Positions 15,838 to 24,409 of a DNA stretch of 29,035 nucleotides are shown piece after piece. The position numbers were made by a program, and so were the translations under genes. Each line of letters begins with the position of its first letter. The stretch's first letter is position 1. The notes under the pieces are model-generated. The model ran no database searches, was not told the DNA's origin, and worked only from the letters and a program-made list of their open reading frames with translations. This DNA comes from JBGUVL01 sp045134375. Its GTDB lineage: Bacteria; Bacillota_I; Bacilli_A; Erysipelotrichales; Erysipelotrichaceae. The stretch is taken from assembly GCA_045134375.1 (NCBI GenBank), contig JBGUVL010000022.1:1-29035 (forward strand). Reading direction: 5' to 3'.

Positions 15838-16377
15838 ATGAGTGATAAAATGAATACGTATAGTGGAAAAAGAATTGATCCTTTGCATCTAAGAGAAGAA
15901 GATATTAAGCAAGAAGATATCGCGCATTCATTAAGTTTATTGAGTCGAGGGGGAGGTCATATTCGCTATTTTTATTCGGTTGCCCAACACAGTATCAATT
16001 GTGCAAAAGAAGCTGTGGCAAGGGGGTATAGCGATCGAGTCATTCTAGGTTGTTTATTTCATGATGCAAGTGAAGCCTATATCTCGGATATCATTCGTCC
16101 AGTCAAAAAGCATCTTATTAATTATCTAGAAATCGAAGCTAACATCATGAATGTGATTTGGAAATCCTTAGGATTAGAAGATTTATCAATGGAGGAAATC
16201 AATCAGATCAAAGCGATTGATGATATTCTTTTAGAAAATGAATTAGCGGTTATGATGAATGGAATGTATGAAAGTAAAACGATGTTGGTAGCTAGAGATA
16301 TTAATTTTGTCTATGCTCAGATGCCACAAGTAGAACGTGAATTTTTACAGCTAGCAAAAAAATACAGGCATCATTAG
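15838..16377 (+). CDS. HD domain phosphohydrolase (YfbR-like)
   Basis: A 179-residue cytosolic HD-superfamily protein. The metal-binding histidines and aspartates appear as VAQHSINCA, CLFHDASEAY and a later AIDD. The segment RYFYSVAQHSINCA with FHDASEAYISDIIRP is like YfbR-type enzymes, which hydrolyse deoxynucleoside monophosphates. The frame is open 16 codons upstream, but the ATG at 15838 is chosen because a purine-rich ribosome site (GGGAGGGAG) lies about 9 nt before it. Substrate is not predictable. It precedes a HAD phosphatase gene on the same strand after 100 nt, possibly a loosely linked nucleotide-pool function. Confidence 0.85.
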   Translation: MSDKMNTYSGKRIDPLHLREEDIKQEDIAHSLSLLSRGGGHIRYFYSVAQHSINCAKEAVARGYSDRVILGCLFHDASEAYISDIIRPVKKHLINYLEIEANIMNVIWKSLGLEDLSMEEINQIKAIDDILLENELAVMMNGMYESKTMLVARDINFVYAQMPQVEREFLQLAKKYRHH

Positions 16378-16477
16378 AAGGATACAAGAACGGTGTCATC
16401 CCATCCTTTCAAATTCTATTCTTTTGCTTTTTTTACCCTCTTTTCCATGATAGAATGAAGAAAAATGGAGGGATACG

Positions 16478-17191
16478 ATGAATTTGATATTTGATGTAGA
16501 TGATACGCTTTATGATATGACACAACCCTTTCAAAGAGCCTATCAAAAGCTGTGGAAAGATAAATATGAAGTCGATGTTGCCGCTTTGTTTCGTGTGAGT
16601 CGTGAATACAGTAATGCGATATTTGATAAAGTGGTCAATAAGGAAATCAGTGTTGATGAGTCCGGTGTCTATCGTATGAAGATGGCAATGAAGGATTTTG
16701 GTTATAACATTAGCGAAGAAGAAGCTTTGATGTTTCAGTTGAACTATCGTCATTTCCAATCGGATATTGTTTTATCAAAAACGATGAAGCAGCTTTTGAA
16801 TTATTGCGTTGCGAATGAAATCAGGTTGGGGGTATTAACAAATGGGGTGAGTGAACATCAACATAAAAAAATCAATGGTCTTGGTTTGCAACGATGGATG
16901 AAAGAAGAAGAAATGTTTGTTTCCGATGACATTGGTTTTTCAAAACCAGATGTAAGAGCCTTTCAACGGATCGAGAAAGCGATGAACTTAAATAAAGAAG
17001 ATACTTGGTATGTCGGGGATTCGATTGAACATGATATCTGTGGCGCAAAAGGAGCTGGTTGGCATACCATTTGGCTAGATCGCAGAGGCAATCAATTAAA
17101 GGAGAGCGACCCTAAGCCGGAGATTATTGTGCCAACGGAAGAAGAACTGTTTTCTTCGATTATACAATTGGTTGAGAAAAGAAAAGGATAA
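16478..17191 (+). CDS. HAD-superfamily hydrolase, YjjG-like pyrimidine nucleotidase type
   Basis: A 237-residue HAD subfamily I phosphatase. Motif I is FDVDDTLYD (nucleophile Asp6, acid Asp8), motif II is LTNG, motif III is the lysine in GFSKPD and motif IV is YVGDSIEHD. A helical cap lies between motifs I and II at about residues 15-85. The DVDDTLYD version and size resemble YjjG/YfnB, which dephosphorylate pyrimidine nucleotides including non-canonical ones; the substrate is inferred. GGAGGG precedes ATG 16478, and a TGATAGAAT extended -10 element lies at 16448-16456. Confidence 0.87.
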   Translation: MNLIFDVDDTLYDMTQPFQRAYQKLWKDKYEVDVAALFRVSREYSNAIFDKVVNKEISVDESGVYRMKMAMKDFGYNISEEEALMFQLNYRHFQSDIVLSKTMKQLLNYCVANEIRLGVLTNGVSEHQHKKINGLGLQRWMKEEEMFVSDDIGFSKPDVRAFQRIEKAMNLNKEDTWYVGDSIEHDICGAKGAGWHTIWLDRRGNQLKESDPKPEIIVPTEEELFSSIIQLVEKRKG

Positions 17192-17259
17192 TCGAAGAAA
17201 AGCGATTTTTGCTTGGCGATGCTTATTTCTTTTGTCAACGCGTAGGATTCTTTGGAAAA

Positions 17260-17302
17260 GAAAAAGCCTGTGAGGATAGTAGGATCTTTACAGGTTTTTC
17301 TT
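17260..17302 (+). terminator. Terminator after the HAD hydrolase gene
   Basis: AAAAAGCCTGT pairs with ACAGGTTTTT, with a partly paired loop (GGAT with ATC) between. The right arm ends in a T-rich run. It lies about 70 nt after the hydrolase stop codon. Confidence 0.75.
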
Positions 17303-17417
17303 TCCTGAATTCGATTTCAGCGTTTGTGCGTTTTATGGGGATAAAATAAGCAAGAAAATAATGCGTTTAGGAAGGAAATAGGCTATAATAGTAAAAGTTA
17401 AAAATGAGGTGATGCGA

Positions 17418-18311
17418 GTGATCAATTTAATCACATCCTGTTATCAGGTAAGCGATATAGAAAAATTGAAGGATGCGGGGGCAGGCAGTGTTATATTAGG
17501 AATGCCTTTTTTCAGCGTACGATCGACTTCTCATTTTACGAAAGAAGAATTGAAAGAAGCGGTAGCCTTATGTCATCAACTCAATATGAATGCTTATGTG
17601 CTGGTAAATCGTTTTTTTGTGGAAGAAGAGCTAGCACAATTGCATGAAGTGATGTTATTTTTAAAATCATTGTGCGTGGATGGCATCTATTTTACCGATA
17701 TGGGTGTTTTTTATGAAGCACAGGAATTACAAATGGAGCATTTGATGATTTATAATCCCGATACGATATTGACCAACTCTTGTGATGTTAATGCGTATCT
17801 TTCTCTAGGAATGAAAATGTGTACGTTAGCGAAAGAAATTACATTAGAAGAAATCTTGTGTATTGCGAAGCAGGTACAAGGAGAAATGGAGATCATTGTT
17901 CATGGAAGACTGAATATGATGCATTCCAAACGCAACTTGTTAACCAATTATATGCAATTTTTGAACAAAGATAAAAGTGTAAAAGATCGTTATGATTTGT
18001 ATTTGATGGAAGAAAATCGAGAGGAACACATGCCGATCGTTGAAGATGAGCATGGAACGCATGTGTTTACTGGTTTTACCTTATGTAGTTTGGAAGAGGT
18101 GGAAGATTTGGTACAATCCGGAATTCATCATTTAAGGATTGAAGGAATGTGGGCAACCATTACGCAATTATGTGAAGTTGTAATGGATTATCGAAAGGTG
18201 ATCGAGAATCCCGAAAGGGGTAGAGCGATGTTTCAGAAATATGAAAAAAAATACCCAGAGCAAAATATTACGAAAGGATTCTTGTATAAGAAGACAGGAT
18301 TGTTAAAATGA
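17418..18311 (+). CDS. trhP1: Peptidase U32 family protein, TrhP1/YrrN-like
   Basis: A 297-residue U32-family protein resembling B. subtilis YrrN (TrhP1), the smaller partner of TrhP2. The pair is needed for prephenate-dependent 5-hydroxylation of wobble uridine (ho5U34) in tRNAs. The barrel-like N-terminus (DIEKLKDAGAGSVILGMPFFSVR) and the segment IIVHGRLNMMHSKRNLLTNY align with the U32 core, but the cluster cysteines present in the partner are missing, as expected for the smaller subunit. The start is GTG 17418: GAGGTGAT, complementary to the 16S tail, covers 17406-17413 and overlaps the more upstream GTG 17409 and ATG 17412. The end overlaps the next gene as ATGA. Confidence 0.85.
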   Translation: MINLITSCYQVSDIEKLKDAGAGSVILGMPFFSVRSTSHFTKEELKEAVALCHQLNMNAYVLVNRFFVEEELAQLHEVMLFLKSLCVDGIYFTDMGVFYEAQELQMEHLMIYNPDTILTNSCDVNAYLSLGMKMCTLAKEITLEEILCIAKQVQGEMEIIVHGRLNMMHSKRNLLTNYMQFLNKDKSVKDRYDLYLMEENREEHMPIVEDEHGTHVFTGFTLCSLEEVEDLVQSGIHHLRIEGMWATITQLCEVVMDYRKVIENPERGRAMFQKYEKKYPEQNITKGFLYKKTGLLK

Positions 18312-19534
18312 GCAGAAAAATAGAACTTTTAGCACCGGCAGGAGATTTGGAACGTTTAAAGCAAGCCATTCGCTATGGGGCAGATGCGGTGTATCTGGGG
18401 GGAAAACGTTTTTCTTTACGTTCTCGTGCGAGTAATTTCGATATCAAAGATATTGCAGAAGGGGTTGCTTTTGCGAAACAATATGGGGCTCATGTCCATG
18501 TGACAGTGAATATGTTGCCTCATGAAAATGATTTGGAAGGGTTAAGTGAATATTTGAAGCAACTAGAAGAGGTTGGTGTTACGGCAATCATCGTTGCTAG
18601 CTACGCGATCATGAAATTAGCGAAATCGGTGGCACCAAAGCTTGAGGTACATATTAGCACCCAACATTCTTCTACCAATAGTAATGTTATTTCCTTTTGG
18701 GAAAAGCAAGGAATGGATCGTGTTGTACTAGCAAGAGAATGTACATTAGAACAAATTAAGGCAACCACAAAGAAAGCGAAGCTTCCGATTGAAGTTTTCA
18801 TTCATGGTGGTATGTGTATCTCATATTCAGGAAGATGCACGCTTTCTAATAACATGACAACGCGAGACGCGAATCGAGGTGGTTGTGCACAAAGTTGTCG
18901 ATGGAAGTATCGTTTGTTTGAAAATGATATCCCATTGTATCAAGAGGATCATCTGTTCTCCATGAGTAGCAAGGATCTTTGTGCGTTACGGTATATTCCA
19001 GACCTTATAGAAGCTGGAGTTGCAAGCTTAAAAATTGAGGGAAGAATGAAATCACAGTATTATCTAGCGAGTGTCGTTCGTGCCTATCGTAGGTGTATTG
19101 ATGAATATTATGAAAAAGGCTATGTAAGTGAGACGGTAATGCGTTTCTGTGAGGAAGAATTAGGAAAAGCGGAAAATCGTCGTACCGCATGTGGTTTCTA
19201 TGAAGGAATGCCAAAAAGTGAAGATCATCTATACGGTGTGAATGGAGCCGGTGTTTCTCAGGAATTCATTGCTTATGTATTAGATTATGAGGAAAGCACT
19301 CAAATGGCACTTTTGGAAGTGAGAAATCATTTTAAAAGCGGTGTGGAATGCGAAGCCTTTGGTCCAAAGCTAGAAAATACCAAATTTATTATGGGAGATA
19401 TCATAAATGAAGAGGGAGAAGTCATGGAGGTGGCTCGTACGCCGATGCAAAAGGTAAAAGTGAAAATGGCTTTTCCTGTTGCGAAACATGATATGATTCG
19501 TAAAATAATGAAAGAAAAATTATTTGTTTATTAA
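18308..19534 (+). CDS. trhP2: Peptidase U32 family protein, TrhP2/YrrO-like tRNA hydroxylation protein
   Basis: A 408-residue U32 protein matching the YrrO/TrhP2 group. It begins KIELLAPAGDLERLKQAIRY, the hallmark U32 start. It carries four conserved cysteines, Cys170, Cys177, Cys193 and Cys197, in the arrangement that holds an iron-sulfur cluster in RlhA and TrhP. Despite the family name these proteins are not proteases; TrhP supports formation of 5-hydroxyuridine at position 34 of tRNAs reading NNN family boxes, including tRNA-Pro(UGG). It overlaps trhP1 by 4 nt and is followed after 13 nt by proS, so the three form an operon. Confidence 0.9.
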   Translation: MSRKIELLAPAGDLERLKQAIRYGADAVYLGGKRFSLRSRASNFDIKDIAEGVAFAKQYGAHVHVTVNMLPHENDLEGLSEYLKQLEEVGVTAIIVASYAIMKLAKSVAPKLEVHISTQHSSTNSNVISFWEKQGMDRVVLARECTLEQIKATTKKAKLPIEVFIHGGMCISYSGRCTLSNNMTTRDANRGGCAQSCRWKYRLFENDIPLYQEDHLFSMSSKDLCALRYIPDLIEAGVASLKIEGRMKSQYYLASVVRAYRRCIDEYYEKGYVSETVMRFCEEELGKAENRRTACGFYEGMPKSEDHLYGVNGAGVSQEFIAYVLDYEESTQMALLEVRNHFKSGVECEAFGPKLENTKFIMGDIINEEGEVMEVARTPMQKVKVKMAFPVAKHDMIRKIMKEKLFVY

Positions 19535-19547
19535 GGAGGAAGCAAAG

Positions 19548-21233
19548 ATGAAGTTAAAGAATAGTTTCTTTTATACCATTCGAGAAAATTCAAAAGAAGA
19601 AGATAGCACAAGTGGAAATCTATTAGTACGTGCTGGAATGATCAAGAAGAGCAGCAGTGGCATTTATATGATCATGCCAATGGGAAAACGGGTTTTACAT
19701 AAGATTGAAAATATTGTCAGAGAAGAAATGGATCGCGCGGGAGCACAAGAGCTTTTAATGCCAGCGTTAATTCCGGAAGAAGTATATGAAAAAAGTGGAA
19801 GAAGAAAAGCATTTGGAAGCAATATGTTTGCGTTAAAAGACCGTTATGCGAAAAACTATGTATTGGGTCCAACACATGAAGAACTATTTACGATGGCTGC
19901 GATGATGAAAGGAAAATCGTATAAAGATTTTCCTTACAATTTATATCAGATTCAAACGAAGTTTCGAGACGAAACAAGACCTCGTTATGGGTTGATTCGT
20001 GTTCGTGAATTTATTATGAAGGATGCCTATTCTTTTGATGTGGATGAAGCGGCATTAGAGGACTCCTACCAGAAAATGTTCCATGCTTATAAGCGTATCA
20101 TGGATCGCTGTCATCTAAATTATAAAATTGTAAAAGCGGATACCGGCGCTATGGGAGGAAGCTTAAGTGAAGAGTTCCAGGCTATTACTCCCATTGGAGA
20201 AGATGTAGTAGTTACTTGTGATGATTGTGGATTTGCGAGTAATCTAGAGATTACAGAAGTAGTGGATCAAGGTACGATGAGCGATGAAGTGGAGTTGGAA
20301 AAGGAAATCGTAGCAACTCCAAATGCGAAAACAATCGATGAAGTAGCTGCTTTCTTTGGTAAAGATGTCAATGCTTTTGTGAAGACATTGATATATGATG
20401 TTGATGGAAAAACGTATGCGTTCCTATTAAAAGGGAATCGAGAATTAAATGAAACGAAAGTGTTGAAATTGTTGAAAGCCAATGAAATCGCGTTGGCTGA
20501 TTTTGAAACAGTGGAGAAAATCACACATGCGAAAGTGGGATATGCTGGTCCAATTGGTTTAGAGTGTCCAATCATTATGGATCGTGAAGTCAGCAAAATG
20601 AAAAATTTTATCGTTGGGGCAAACAAAAGCGATCATCATATTTGTAATGTGAATCTTAACGATTTTGAAGTGGCAATGGTAGCGGATATCGCCCAGGTGC
20701 AAGAAGGTGATATTTGTCCGGTTTGTGGAAAACCATTAAAATTCTGTAAAGGAATTGAAGTGGGAAATACCTTCAAATTAGGGACAAAGTATTCGGAAGC
20801 ATTAGGATTGCAGTATTTGGATCAACAACAAAAATTACACCCAGTTGTGATGGGATGCTATGGTTTTGGATTAGAACGATGTATGGCAAGTATCGTGGAA
20901 CAGCATAATGATGAAAATGGTATTATTTGGCCAATGAGCGTGGCGCCTTTCCACGTTGGTGTCGTTATTGTCAACACGAAGGATGAAACGCAGGTCACAC
21001 TTGCGAATGAAATTTATGAAACATTACGTCATTCGGGAATTGAAGTACTATTGGATGATCGTAATGAACGAGTTGGTGTAAAATTCAAGGATATGGAATT
21101 GATTGGATTGCCATTACGAATCACGGTAGGGAAACGTGCCGTAGAAAACATGGTCGAATTTAAGGAACGTTGTGGTGACACGCAAGAAGTGCCAGTCACA
21201 GATTTGGTTTCTTTGATCAAAGAGAAAATGTAA
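19548..21233 (+). CDS. proS: Prolyl-tRNA synthetase with editing domain
   Basis: A 561-residue bacterial-type class II synthetase that charges tRNA-Pro. Class II motifs are visible: PTHEELFT, then motif 2 in TKFRDETRPRYGLIRVREF, and motif 3 in GFGLERCMASIVEQ. Between motifs 2 and 3 (about residues 225-400) lies the YbaK-like insertion domain that clears mischarged Ala-tRNA-Pro, with GNRELNETKVLKL and SDHHICNVN segments. The anticodon-binding domain follows from about residue 465. AAGGAGGA precedes ATG 19548; a longer frame from 19524 would start inside the trhP2 gene. It sits in an operon with the U34 hydroxylation pair. No T-box leader is seen. Confidence 0.97.
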   Translation: MKLKNSFFYTIRENSKEEDSTSGNLLVRAGMIKKSSSGIYMIMPMGKRVLHKIENIVREEMDRAGAQELLMPALIPEEVYEKSGRRKAFGSNMFALKDRYAKNYVLGPTHEELFTMAAMMKGKSYKDFPYNLYQIQTKFRDETRPRYGLIRVREFIMKDAYSFDVDEAALEDSYQKMFHAYKRIMDRCHLNYKIVKADTGAMGGSLSEEFQAITPIGEDVVVTCDDCGFASNLEITEVVDQGTMSDEVELEKEIVATPNAKTIDEVAAFFGKDVNAFVKTLIYDVDGKTYAFLLKGNRELNETKVLKLLKANEIALADFETVEKITHAKVGYAGPIGLECPIIMDREVSKMKNFIVGANKSDHHICNVNLNDFEVAMVADIAQVQEGDICPVCGKPLKFCKGIEVGNTFKLGTKYSEALGLQYLDQQQKLHPVVMGCYGFGLERCMASIVEQHNDENGIIWPMSVAPFHVGVVIVNTKDETQVTLANEIYETLRHSGIEVLLDDRNERVGVKFKDMELIGLPLRITVGKRAVENMVEFKERCGDTQEVPVTDLVSLIKEKM

Positions 21234-21285
21234 AAAATATGAAAATGCTTTCAGAAAACCTTTGAAAGAAATTACATTTTGTTCT

Positions 21286-21313
21286 TTGCAAATATTTCAT
21301 TTTATTTTATAAT
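21286..21313 (+). promoter_or_regulatory. Promoter of the HPrK/PEPCK-like gene
   Basis: TTGCAA (21286-21291) and TATAAT (21308-21313) are separated by 16 bp, about 40 nt upstream of the start codon. A short hairpin (CTTTCA with TGAAAG, about 21248-21268) before it may weakly end proS transcription. Confidence 0.65.
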
Positions 21314-21354
21314 TAGACACGGATAAATTTTGATAAAAGAAAGCAGGTAAGAGA

Positions 21355-23049
21355 ATGAAAGAAAAACTTTATTTAACAGATGATGTTGCCATCATTAACT
21401 TTGATCAAGCATTCCCTAATACACAGGAAAATTTGGTTGGTTCGAATACGCTATCCAATTTCATGATGAATTACATTGAGTATTTGGAAAGAGATGATAA
21501 GGATCTTTATCATTGGATCGTCAATGGTAGAAGTGCAAGAGAAGCAAACAATGCGTTAGGAAGATTATTCCGTCAGTTGATGGTGCTGGGCGTAGATGAA
21601 ATCGATAGTTACTATCTGAATGACAAAGGTAAGTTGTTGCAGTTTGTAGAAGGACTATATAATTATTGGAAAGGTCACCAGAGATATTCTGTTACAACCA
21701 CGCGTTTTAGCGGACATTCTTTGACTCCTTTTGTCATCAGTGATTCGCAATTCAATTCCACGTTGCGTTCGGCTTATCGTAAAATTGAGCAGACCATCAT
21801 GGGGAACAAGAATAAAGTATTCCGTAATCTTCAAGCAGGAACGAATGCGGCAATTGCCTGCTATAAAAATAAAAATTGTAAGTTAAGTGAAAAATATGAC
21901 GCATTAAAGGATATTTTGTTCATTGAATCCGTCATGTTAAGAACACCAATGATCTTACATCCAAGAAGTAATAAACGTACCGGTATGTTTGAAGAAATCA
22001 CAGATAACCCAATTACAACTTTCCAGGGCGATGCGAATGAATTCTTCTGTTTCCCTGCAAAAGTTGGACAATTGATGATTTTCATCTATTTCCATCGCGA
22101 TTTCATGTCCGCTGGAACCTCCATTGCTAACTTGTTTGAATTGGCTAGTCCAGATGAATGTGCAAAAAAACCAGACGGAATTGTGATTTTTGGTAATCCA
22201 GATGACAAGAATCAATGTACTTTCCACTTTGATGAGGAAGAAAACGTTTGGGTAGGAAGTGTATCTTATCATGAACGAATTGAATATTTTGGTTATATGA
22301 AAAAAATGGTACTGACGGTACACAATGTTGCGATGATGCAAAGAGGATGGTTACCGATCCACGGTGCATTTATCAATGTTACATTAAAGAGCGGTAAGAA
22401 AAAAGGAATCATGTTGATGGGGGATTCTGGAGCAGGAAAATCCGAATCAATTGAAGCGTTAAAATCATTAGGAAATGAAGTAATCAAAGATATTGAAGTC
22501 GTCTTTGATGATATGGGAACCATTCATGTGGAAGATGGTGTTCCTTATGGACAAGGAACAGAAATCGGAGCATTCATTCGTTTGGATGATTTAGATCCAG
22601 GTACGCCTTATCGTGATATGGATCGTTCCATTTTCTTTAATCCAGACTCGTTAAATGCGCGTGTTATTACGCCAGCGGCTCCTTATTCTGTAGTAGCGAC
22701 AAACCATAAGATTGATTTGTTCTGCTATGCGAATAATTATGATAAAGAAGAAGGAATGCGCCGTATCGATGATATGGAAGAAGCAAAACCAATCTTTATT
22801 GAAGGAAAACGTATGGCGAAAGGAACAACGCAGGAAGTTGGTTTATCTACCACTTACTTCGCTAATCCATTTGGACCAATGCAGCAGCAGGAAGTTTGTC
22901 AGCCATTAATTGATACCACTTTTGATGTATTACATAAGAATGGTGTTTATATAGGAGAAATCTTCACGCATTTAGGTTTGGATAAAGATAGTCGTGATGG
23001 CATTCAAATTGCTGCGCAACAATTATTGGAGTTTATCGAAAAGGAATAA
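21355..23049 (+). CDS. HPr kinase/PEP carboxykinase-superfamily P-loop protein, function uncertain
   Basis: A 564-residue soluble protein. The nucleotide-binding loop GDSGAGKSE (356-364) is preceded by LPIHGAFINV and followed by EVIKDIEVVFDDMG, the order found in HPr kinase/phosphorylase (HG, then GDSGxGKSE, then a DD metal site). PEP carboxykinases share this fold but use GxSGTGKT. About 330 residues precede the kinase-like core, much more than in HPr kinase, and I recognise no domain there. Databases may label such proteins PEP carboxykinase; the loop is closer to HPr kinase. The gene has its own promoter and a chain of hairpins after it. A role in phosphorylating a protein or in carbon metabolism is possible but unproven. 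Confidence 0.72.
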   Translation: MKEKLYLTDDVAIINFDQAFPNTQENLVGSNTLSNFMMNYIEYLERDDKDLYHWIVNGRSAREANNALGRLFRQLMVLGVDEIDSYYLNDKGKLLQFVEGLYNYWKGHQRYSVTTTRFSGHSLTPFVISDSQFNSTLRSAYRKIEQTIMGNKNKVFRNLQAGTNAAIACYKNKNCKLSEKYDALKDILFIESVMLRTPMILHPRSNKRTGMFEEITDNPITTFQGDANEFFCFPAKVGQLMIFIYFHRDFMSAGTSIANLFELASPDECAKKPDGIVIFGNPDDKNQCTFHFDEEENVWVGSVSYHERIEYFGYMKKMVLTVHNVAMMQRGWLPIHGAFINVTLKSGKKKGIMLMGDSGAGKSESIEALKSLGNEVIKDIEVVFDDMGTIHVEDGVPYGQGTEIGAFIRLDDLDPGTPYRDMDRSIFFNPDSLNARVITPAAPYSVVATNHKIDLFCYANNYDKEEGMRRIDDMEEAKPIFIEGKRMAKGTTQEVGLSTTYFANPFGPMQQQEVCQPLIDTTFDVLHKNGVYIGEIFTHLGLDKDSRDGIQIAAQQLLEFIEKE

Positions 23050-23061
23050 ATTTAATATGAT

Positions 23062-23097
23062 GAGGAACGATGCGAAGGAGTGTTTCTATCGTTCCTT
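23062..23097 (+). terminator. Hairpin after the HPrK/PEPCK-like gene
   Basis: AGGAACGAT (23063-23071) pairs with ATCGTTCCT (23088-23096) around a 16-nt loop. No T-run follows, so it may protect the mRNA end rather than terminate. A second small hairpin (GGGGA 23125-23129 with TCCCC 23136-23140) follows. Confidence 0.45.
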
Positions 23098-23144
23098 AAT
23101 GTTATTGTTAAATCTAGAGGAAATGGGGATTTGATTCCCCTCTT

Positions 23145-23190
23145 AAAAAAGGAATTGCTGACCCTTTCATTTGGTTAGCAATTCCTTTTT
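23145..23190. terminator. Strong terminator
   Basis: AAAAAAGGAATTGCT pairs with AGCAATTCCTTTTT and an inner ACC pairs with GGT (23145-23190). An A-run on the left and T-run on the right make it potentially bidirectional. It ends the HPrK/PEPCK-like transcript. Confidence 0.88.
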
Positions 23191-23534
23191 CTATTGCAAA
23201 GCAAAAACGGTTATTTCTTGCCTCCTCTATTCTTGAAAGACGGTGTTTGATTTCCTCTTTCCTGGTTATTTTAGAAAACAAATGCTTCCTATTTTTTTTC
23301 GTTATTTCGCGATTTCAATGAAATGTTGCTTGCTCTTACGAAGATGTATTATGATTGGAATGTCTATTGGATACGATGGTAAATAGTAATCGCTCCTTGC
23401 GAAACTTTCCTTATTATTTTATCTTTATCTTGGCTACCAATGGGTCTAGGTGATAATTCAAAAAAGTAAGTAGAATGTTTTTGGAGACTTCCTTTTTGTG
23501 GTTTGTCTAAGGTATAATAAAAAAGAGAGGATTT
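23191..23534. other. Non-coding stretch before the amidase gene
   Basis: I see no supported gene on either strand. A TATAAT at 23513-23518, 16 nt before the amidase start, is the likely -10 box, but its -35 partner is poor. The stretch is rich in short T-runs. Confidence 0.4.
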
Positions 23535-24335
23535 ATGAAAAAACAAAAGCAAACAATCAAACAAAAAAGAAAAAAAAGAAAGCTTAAGATACATCGATTA
23601 CTGTTATTGTTACTGTTTATCTTTTTGGTTGTCTATCTCTTGATCGTTGGTTCAATGCAATGTTATCGATTGTTTTTTGGTGGGGCTCGCGTCCTAGAAA
23701 AAGGGGATTCTTCCCAAGGAATTGTGGAGAAAATAGAAGCCAATGAAACCAAAAAAATAGTTGTTATTGATGCCGGACATGGGGGCTATGATACCGGAAG
23801 TGTGGCGATGGATGGTACTTACGAAAAGGATCTAACTTTACTTGTCGCCTTACAATGTGGCGAGTATTTGAAAAAACAAAGAGATGATGTGATTGTGCTA
23901 TACACAAGAGAAAATGATGACTACTATTGGACAAGTGATAATCAACAGGATTTGTTTTATCGTGTGAATGTAGCGGTAGAAAATGATGCGGACTTGTTTC
24001 TATCCATTCATTTGAATTCCAGTGATGAGAGCGATCAAATTTCCGCTCATGAAACTTGGGTATCGCTCACCAGTTTAGAGAATGAGCGATTTGCGTATCG
24101 TGTGGAAGAAGCTTTAGATGCTTTGGGATATAATGAATGTCGAGGCATTCAGGATGAAAGGGAATTCCCTTTGCTTGTCCTTCATTACAATCCAGTGCCA
24201 AGTGTATTAGTTGAATTAGGTTATAGCAACAATGCACAGGATCTTGGATATATTAAAAGTAAGGAAGGAAGCCAGGCGATTGCGAAAGCGTTAGGAGATG
24301 CTATGCTGGCTACGCTTGATGATCTTTCCTCCTAG
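23535..24335 (+). CDS. N-acetylmuramoyl-L-alanine amidase (Amidase_3), membrane-anchored
   Basis: A 266-residue zinc amidase that cleaves the bond between N-acetylmuramic acid and the stem peptide of peptidoglycan. A very basic cytosolic start (residues 1-21) is followed by one transmembrane or signal-anchor helix (about 22-46), placing the enzyme outside the membrane. The catalytic domain begins at about residue 74 with IVVIDAGHGGYDTG. The zinc ligands are His82, Glu97 (YEKDL) and His159 (SIHLN), and the catalytic glutamate is in VELGYSNN. Length is normal for a domain without cell-wall repeats. GAGAGGA precedes ATG 23535. It may act in growth or cell separation; it is followed closely by the BI-1 gene, which has its own promoter. 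Confidence 0.94.
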   Translation: MKKQKQTIKQKRKKRKLKIHRLLLLLLFIFLVVYLLIVGSMQCYRLFFGGARVLEKGDSSQGIVEKIEANETKKIVVIDAGHGGYDTGSVAMDGTYEKDLTLLVALQCGEYLKKQRDDVIVLYTRENDDYYWTSDNQQDLFYRVNVAVENDADLFLSIHLNSSDESDQISAHETWVSLTSLENERFAYRVEEALDALGYNECRGIQDEREFPLLVLHYNPVPSVLVELGYSNNAQDLGYIKSKEGSQAIAKALGDAMLATLDDLSS

Positions 24336-24349
24336 CAAAAGGGTGCAAT

Positions 24350-24378
24350 TTGTATCCTGTGAATAAATATAGTATACT
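24350..24378 (+). promoter_or_regulatory. Promoter of the BI-1 family gene
   Basis: TTGTAT (24350-24355) and TATACT (24373-24378) are separated by 17 bp, about 30 nt upstream of the chosen start codon. Confidence 0.65.
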
Positions 24379-24409
24379 AATAAATATACAAATATATGGA
24401 GGTAATTCT

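Noticed and set aside
17192..17417. T-box riboswitch for the trhP-proS operon
   Set aside because: The gap holds a terminator of the previous gene, but no T-box sequence (AGGGTGG-like) or specifier stem was found.
23364..23594. 76-codon minus-strand frame before the amidase gene
   Set aside because: It overlaps the amidase start and promoter region, has a low-complexity composition and lacks a ribosome site.
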